Positions 5,879 through 9,793 of a stretch of DNA of 9,793 nucleotides are shown here, piece by piece. How positions within the stretch are numbered: the stretch's first letter is position 1; each line of letters opens with the position of its first letter. The stretch is from Gemmatimonadales bacterium (GTDB lineage: Bacteria > Gemmatimonadota > Gemmatimonadetes > Gemmatimonadales > GWC2-71-9), in the NCBI GenBank assembly GCA_025924275.1, contig JAICEH010000064.1:1-9793 (forward strand). The letters are read 5' to 3'. Below the pieces are notes generated by a model that saw nothing but the letters and a program-made list of their open reading frames with translations, had not been told where the DNA came from and ran no database searches. Made by a program: the position numbers and the translations under genes.

Positions 5879-6400
5879 GTGAACCCGTCCAACCGTCACG
5901 CCAGGTCCCGCAGGCGGCTCGCCGCCTGCGCGCCGATCATCCTCGTCTTCGCCGGCTGCGGCGGCGAGCGGACGCCGCCCCCGGACGCGGCGCCGGCGCC
6001 GACGCCGGCGCGCGTCACCGTGGCCGACCTGCAGCGGTTCCGCTGGCTCGAGGGGCGCTGGCGCGGCGCGGTCGAGGGCGGCGCCCCGTTCTTCGAGTCC
6101 TACCAGTTCCTGGACGACTCGACGATCGGGTCCTTCGCCTGGTCCGATTCCACGATGACGGTGGCATCCGACACCGGGCGCATCTGGCTCCGGGGCGACA
6201 GCCTCACCAGCGGCTGGCCCACCCCGCAGCGCGTCGCGACCGCGCTCGACTCCGTCTCGATGCACTTCAGCGCCCCGCGCGGCGGGGGCAACGAGTTCAC
6301 CTGGCGCACCACCGGTCCTGACGCCTGGGAGGCGCGCCTCACCTGGGACTCGGCAGGAGTCCCGCGGGAGCGGATCTACCGGATGCAGCGGCTGCCGTGA
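5879..6400 (+). CDS. Small lipoprotein of unknown function
   Basis: From the GTG at 5879 the product has 173 residues. A basic N-terminus (RHARSRRR, 6-13) leads into a hydrophobic stretch and a lipobox ending FAGC, with Cys27 as the predicted lipidation site. A Pro/Ala-rich linker follows (TPPPDAAPAPTPAR, 32-45). The mature domain (about 46-173) begins DLQRFRWLEGRWRG and continues with FFESYQFLDDSTI, resembling the W-L-x-G-x-W opening of small beta-barrel, calycin-like or DUF6265-type domains. That likeness is by eye only. Its stop shares a base with the next gene's start (TGATG, 6398-6402), so it is probably translated together with the exported deacylase and shares its compartment. It may bind a substrate or product of that enzyme; this is inference from position. 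Confidence 0.75.
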   Translation: MNPSNRHARSRRRLAACAPIILVFAGCGGERTPPPDAAPAPTPARVTVADLQRFRWLEGRWRGAVEGGAPFFESYQFLDDSTIGSFAWSDSTMTVASDTGRIWLRGDSLTSGWPTPQRVATALDSVSMHFSAPRGGGNEFTWRTTGPDAWEARLTWDSAGVPRERIYRMQRLP

Positions 6401-7971
6401 TGACCACCCGCCGCGACTTCCTGCACGCCGCCGGCGCCTTCGCGCTCGCCCCGGCACTCCACCTTCCCTCGCGCGCCGAGTTCGACTTCGTGGTGCGCGG
6501 GGGCACCGTCCTCGACGGCACCGGGGCCGCTGCCCGGCTCCTCGACGTGGGCGTGACCGGCGGCCGGATCGCCGCCCTGGGGGAGCGCCTCGGTGCCGGC
6601 CGGGTCGAGCTCGACGCCCGCGGCCTCGCCGTCGCCCCCGGCTTCATCGACATCCACTCCCACGCCGACGGCTCGATGCGGGAGGATCCCGCGGTCGAGT
6701 CCATCGTCCGCCAGGGGATCACCACCGCGGTGGTGGGCCAGGACGGCGGGGGGCGCCCGCCCGCAGCGCTGGTCGAGCGGATCGCGGCCACGCCGCCGGC
6801 CTGCAACTACGCGACGATGGTCGGGCTGGGGAGTCTCCGGGGCGAGGTCATCGGCGAGGCCGATCGCCCCGCGACGCCGGAGGAGGTGGAACGGATGCGC
6901 GGGCTGGTGGAGGCGGCCCTCGCGGCCGGCGCCTGCGGGGCGTCGAGCGGGCTCGAATACACCCCGGGCGCCTTCGCCTCCACCGCCGAGCTGGCCGCGG
7001 TCTGCGCGCCGCTCGCCGCGCGCCGGCTGCCCTACGCCTCCCACATGCGGAACGAGGACGACCGCCTGCTGGAGGCGATCGACGAGGCGGTGGCGGTGGC
7101 AGAGGGGGCCGGCTGCCCGCTGCAGGTGAGCCACCTGAAGACCCAGGGGCCGCGCAACTGGGACAAGCTGGGCGCCGCGTTCGACCGGCTCGAGGCGGCC
7201 TGCGCCCGCGGGCTCGACGCGGCGTTCGACCGCTATCCCTACGTCGCCTACCAGACCACGCTGGCCAACCTGTTTCCCGCCACGGCGCGGGACGGCGGCA
7301 CCGAGGCCTTCCTGGCCCGGCTCGACGACCCCGCGCTCCGCGAGGCCTGCCTCGCCAAGGTCGAGCTGATCGGCGGGTGGGACAACGTGCAGGTGTCGAG
7401 CGTGGCCGAGGCGGCCGACCGCGAGGTCGAGGGGAAGAGGCTCGGCGCCTGGGCGGGGACCAAGGGCCAGGATCCGTATGCGCTCACCGTGGCCCTCCTC
7501 CGCCGGAACGAGGGACGAGTCGGGATGGTGGGCTTCGCGATGAGCGAGTCGAACCTCGAGCGGATCCTGGCGCATCCCCTGGGGATGGTCTGCAGCGACG
7601 GTGGCGCATACGCGGTGAGCGGCCCCGCCCGCCGCGGCGTGCCCCACCCGCGCGCCCTCGGCAGCTTCCCCCGCGTGCTCGGCCGCTACGTGCGGGAGCG
7701 GAAGGCGCTCACCCTGGAGCAGGCGGTGCACAAGATGAGCGGCTTCCCCGCGGCCCGGCTCCGGCTGGGCGACCGGGGGCGGATCGCCGAGGCCCAGGCG
7801 GCGGACCTGATCGTGTTCGACCCGGCCACGGTCGCCGACCGGGCGGACTTCGCCGATCCCTACCAGTACCCGGTGGGGATCACGGCCGTGGCGGTGAACG
7901 GCGAGCTCGTCCTCCGGGGCGGCGAGCGCACTCCCGCGCGCCCGGGGCGGTTCATGCGGCCGGTCGGCTGA
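6400..7971 (+). CDS. Tat-exported N-acyl-D-amino-acid deacylase-like amidohydrolase
   Basis: The product has 523 residues with a twin-arginine signal, TTRRDFLHAAGAFALAPAL (2-20). The amidohydrolase body includes VVRGGTVLDGTG (31-42), the metal motif APGFIDIHSHAD (79-90), SSGLEYTPG (182-190), SHMRNE with H215, VSHLK with H245, AFDRYPYVAYQTTL (275-288) and CSDGG with D400. These match the D-aminoacylase/N-acyl-D-amino-acid deacylase family, in which two His 30 residues apart and a later Asp serve metal binding and catalysis. At the position where D-aminoacylases carry the zinc-binding Cys (GNCG), this protein has GQDG (D115). It should release amino acids from N-acylated D-residues or related compounds in the periplasm, but the substrate may differ. 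Translation can begin at ATG 6400 or GTG 6397, both overlapping the lipoprotein stop; I prefer the ATG. Confidence 0.9.
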   Translation: MTTRRDFLHAAGAFALAPALHLPSRAEFDFVVRGGTVLDGTGAAARLLDVGVTGGRIAALGERLGAGRVELDARGLAVAPGFIDIHSHADGSMREDPAVESIVRQGITTAVVGQDGGGRPPAALVERIAATPPACNYATMVGLGSLRGEVIGEADRPATPEEVERMRGLVEAALAAGACGASSGLEYTPGAFASTAELAAVCAPLAARRLPYASHMRNEDDRLLEAIDEAVAVAEGAGCPLQVSHLKTQGPRNWDKLGAAFDRLEAACARGLDAAFDRYPYVAYQTTLANLFPATARDGGTEAFLARLDDPALREACLAKVELIGGWDNVQVSSVAEAADREVEGKRLGAWAGTKGQDPYALTVALLRRNEGRVGMVGFAMSESNLERILAHPLGMVCSDGGAYAVSGPARRGVPHPRALGSFPRVLGRYVRERKALTLEQAVHKMSGFPAARLRLGDRGRIAEAQAADLIVFDPATVADRADFADPYQYPVGITAVAVNGELVLRGGERTPARPGRFMRPVG

Positions 7972-7988
7972 GGCTCGCCGCGGGGATC

Positions 7989-8897
7989 CTACCGCCTCGC
8001 GACCGAAACGAACGCCGCCAGCTCCTCGACGAACGGCTCCGGCCGTTCCCAGTGCACCGCGTGGCCGGTCTCGGGATAGACGACGAGCCGGGCGCGGGGG
8101 AGGCGCGCCTGCAGCCGGTCCTCCGCCTCGCGCGAGAAGACCGCGTCCTTCGTCCCCCAGTACATCAGGATCGGGAACCGGGCCGCTGGCACCTCCGCCG
8201 GCGGGGAGGCCATCAGCTCCGCCGTCAGCGTGTGCCACACCCGCGCCGGGAGCTTGAGGCTCTCGACCACCGTCCGGTCCACGAACGCCCTCGGGAGCGG
8301 CCGGTGGATGGTGCTCTCCTGGAACTCGCGCGCGAACGCCTCCGGTACTGGATCGGCGAGGGCCATCACTGCCTGCTCGAACTCCGCGGCGCCGTTCATC
8401 TCCCGCAGGCCGCCGGCGGTGGCGACCAGCACCAGGCGGCTCACCCGCTCCGGCGCGAGCGCCGCCACGTGCTGGGCCACGATGCCGCCCATCGAGTGCC
8501 CGACCACGGTGGCGCGGCGGATGGCCTTCGCGTCGAGGAATGCCACGACGTCGGCGGCGAGGTCACGCGCGGCGTAGCCGGTCGCGGGCTTGTCGGAATC
8601 GCCGTGTCCCCGCTGGTCGAGGGCGTACACCCGCCAGCCCGACGGGAAGAGCGGCAGCACCCGGCTCCAGGAGAACCAGGAATCGGAGAGGCCGTGGAGC
8701 AGGATCATCGGCTCGCCCGCCGGGTCGCCCTGCTCCGCGTAGCGGATCCAGACCCCGGTGGAGAGGCGGATCTCGCCGAAGCTGACGGGGCTGGGCGGCT
8801 GGATGGCGCGGCGGCTGGGGTCGCCGACCATCCCGGAGAGGAGGGCGGTGGCGACGGCGAGGGCCGGCAGCGCGGCCGCGAGTGGTGAGGCCCTCAT
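7989..8897 (-). CDS. Exported alpha/beta hydrolase, downstream copy of a tandem pair
   Basis: The product has 302 residues. A hydrophobic N-terminus (RASPLAAALPALAVATALLSG, about 2-22) looks like a Sec signal or anchor. The alpha/beta hydrolase fold starts near residue 40 with an ILLHG oxyanion element (65-69). The nucleophile elbow is GHSMGG (S135), and the acid and base fit D251 in WGTKDAVF and H279 in PETGHAVHW. The order DQRGHGDSDKP (94-104) with GYAARDLAADV resembles epoxide hydrolase, lactonase and haloperoxidase-like esterases. Family membership alone does not name a substrate. The start lies one base after the stop of its paralogue upstream (TAA at 8901-8899, ATG at 8897), so the two must be cotranscribed. 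It ends 17 bp from the convergent deacylase. Confidence 0.9.
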   Translation of the reverse strand: MRASPLAAALPALAVATALLSGMVGDPSRRAIQPPSPVSFGEIRLSTGVWIRYAEQGDPAGEPMILLHGLSDSWFSWSRVLPLFPSGWRVYALDQRGHGDSDKPATGYAARDLAADVVAFLDAKAIRRATVVGHSMGGIVAQHVAALAPERVSRLVLVATAGGLREMNGAAEFEQAVMALADPVPEAFAREFQESTIHRPLPRAFVDRTVVESLKLPARVWHTLTAELMASPPAEVPAARFPILMYWGTKDAVFSREAEDRLQARLPRARLVVYPETGHAVHWERPEPFVEELAAFVSVARR

Positions 8898-8898
8898 C

Positions 8899-9793
8899 TT
8901 ACCGCGACCCCGGCGCGACGAAGTCCCGCAGCTCCTCGACGAACCGCTCCGGCCGTTCCCAGTGCACCGCGTGGCCGGTCTCGGGGAGGACGATGAGGCG
9001 CGCGCCCGGGATCCGGGCCTGCAGCACGTCCTGCGTGGGGCGCGGGAACACCGCGTCCCGGTCGCCCCAGAGGAGGAGCGTCGGGAACCGCACGCCGCTC
9101 AGGTCGGCCGGCTTCTCGTCCGCCATGCCCTGCATCAGCGCGTGCCACACCCGCGCCGGCAGCCTGGCGCTCTCGGACACCACGCGCTCGTAGAATGCCT
9201 CCGGCACCGGCACGTGGATGGTGCTCGACTGGAATTCGCGGATGAACTCGGTCGGGACCGGGTCGGCGAGCCCCATCACTGCCTGCTCGAGTTCCGCCGC
9301 CCCGTTGATGCCCTCGATGTCCGCCCCGCTCGCCACGATCACCAGCCGCTCGACCCGCCCGGGGGCGAGTGCCGCCGCGTGCTGGGCCACCAGCCCGCCC
9401 AGCGAATGCCCCACGACCGTGGCGCGGCGGATTCGCTTCGCGTCCAGGAAGGCGATCACGTCGGCGCCGAGGTCCCGCATCGCGTAGCCGGATGCGGGCC
9501 GGTCGGACTCGCCGTGCCCCCGCTGGTCGAGGGCGTACACCCGCCAGCTGGACGGGAAGAGCGGCAGCACCCGGCTCCAGGAGTACCACGAGTCGGTGTA
9601 GCCGTGGAGCAGGATCACCGCCTCGCCGGCCGGGTCGCCCTGCTCGGCGTAGTGCAGGCGCACACCGGTCGAGAGCTGGACCTCGCCAAAGCGGACGGCA
9701 GGACGGGAGGACGGCAGGACGGCGGGCTCGCGGGTCGGGGCGTCCATCCCGGAGAGGAGGGCCGTCGCGACGGCGAGGGCGCCGAGGACCAGG
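8899..9793 (-). CDS. Exported alpha/beta hydrolase, upstream copy, N-terminus beyond window edge
   Basis: From the edge the open frame gives 297 residues plus a partial codon. It contains ILLHGYTDSW, the elbow GHSLGG (nucleophile Ser in the codon at about 9405-9403), WGDRDAVF and PETGHAVHW, the same triad as its neighbour. An ATG at 9747 would give 282 residues, but the frame stays open upstream and reads LVLGALAVATALLSG. That is the same as the signal peptide end of the downstream copy (LPALAVATALLSG), so the true start is almost surely about 20 bp past the edge. The linker between signal and fold holds an 8-bp repeat and is two residues longer than in the paralogue. It is first in order of transcription in this pair; the promoter is not visible here. 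Confidence 0.88.
   Translation of the reverse strand, partial: LVLGALAVATALLSGMDAPTREPAVLPSSRPAVRFGEVQLSTGVRLHYAEQGDPAGEAVILLHGYTDSWYSWSRVLPLFPSSWRVYALDQRGHGESDRPASGYAMRDLGADVIAFLDAKRIRRATVVGHSLGGLVAQHAAALAPGRVERLVIVASGADIEGINGAAELEQAVMGLADPVPTEFIREFQSSTIHVPVPEAFYERVVSESARLPARVWHALMQGMADEKPADLSGVRFPTLLLWGDRDAVFPRPTQDVLQARIPGARLIVLPETGHAVHWERPERFVEELRDFVAPGSR
9693..9724. repeat. Octanucleotide tandem repeat, four units, in a hydrolase linker
   Basis: The units GGACGGCA, GGACGGGA, GGACGGCA and GGACGGCG run head to tail in the coding sequence for the linker between signal peptide and hydrolase fold (read as PAVLPSSRPAV on the minus strand). The array is absent at the matching place of the paralogue. 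Confidence 0.85.

Noticed and set aside
3945..5882. 645-codon open frame on the plus strand opposite the DUF4153 gene
   Set aside because: It is rich in Arg, Gly, Glu, Pro and His without any motif, as expected when the complement of a GC-rich gene lacks stops. The minus-strand frame has membrane helices and the YGITERRYF signature.
6376..8238. 620-codon open frame on the minus strand opposite the deacylase
   Set aside because: Low-complexity Arg/Gly/Ala/His composition and no family features; the plus strand encodes a complete amidohydrolase with its motifs.
9693..9724. CRISPR-like or mobile-element repeat
   Set aside because: The units are only 8 bp and directly adjacent, with no spacers or inverted ends; it is a simple tandem repeat inside a coding linker.
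9745..9747. ATG as the start of the upstream hydrolase
   Set aside because: The frame continues to the window edge and encodes the same signal-peptide end as the paralogue, so starting here would remove the export signal.

Overview
The window is very GC-rich, dense, chromosomal-looking bacterial DNA. Codons end almost always in G or C and intergenic gaps are short. The gene set (DoxX and OsmC proteins, a DUF4153 membrane protein, exported lipoproteins, a Tat-exported amidohydrolase, a serine/threonine-kinase relic and short GC-rich tandem repeats) suggests a Gram-negative, soil or sediment type, high-GC phylum such as Gemmatimonadota. That assignment is an inference from style and gene content; no rRNA or marker gene is present. 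There is no tRNA, rRNA, CRISPR array, transposase or phage gene.

Layout. At the left edge a cyclase-family lipoprotein (785 to 1, minus strand, C-terminus cut off) is transcribed away from a plus-strand run. That run is a 65-residue one-helix protein (890-1087), DoxX (1116-1652), OsmC (1670-2173), an AAC(3)-I type aminoglycoside acetyltransferase (2173-2649) and a YdeI/OmpD-associated family protein (2686-3294). It is tightly packed, with a TGATG overlap between OsmC and the acetyltransferase, and looks like one operon. It meets a small four-helix membrane protein (3695-3291, minus) tail to tail, with the two stop codons overlapping. Upstream of that lies a short relic of a Hanks-type kinase catalytic loop (around 3740-3800, minus). 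Next comes a DUF4153 membrane protein (5657-3822, minus) whose last codons are made of a heptanucleotide tandem repeat.

From about 5658 to 5878 there is a divergent control region. To its right a small lipoprotein (5879-6400) overlaps by one base with a Tat-exported N-acyl-D-amino-acid deacylase-like amidohydrolase (6400-7971). Converging on it from the right are two tandemly duplicated exported alpha/beta hydrolases (8897-7989 and the edge to 8899, minus), about two thirds identical. The upstream copy loses its N-terminus at the window end.

Taken together, most products act in or on the cell envelope: lipoproteins, Tat or Sec exported hydrolases and membrane proteins. The central operon mixes redox proteins (DoxX, OsmC) with a close relative of a clinical resistance enzyme family. 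I see no clear new multi-gene defence or biosynthetic system. The most notable items are the AAC(3)-I homologue in an apparently native operon, the kinase relic next to the repeat-extended DUF4153 gene, the Cys-to-Asp change in the deacylase metal site, and the hydrolase tandem duplication.
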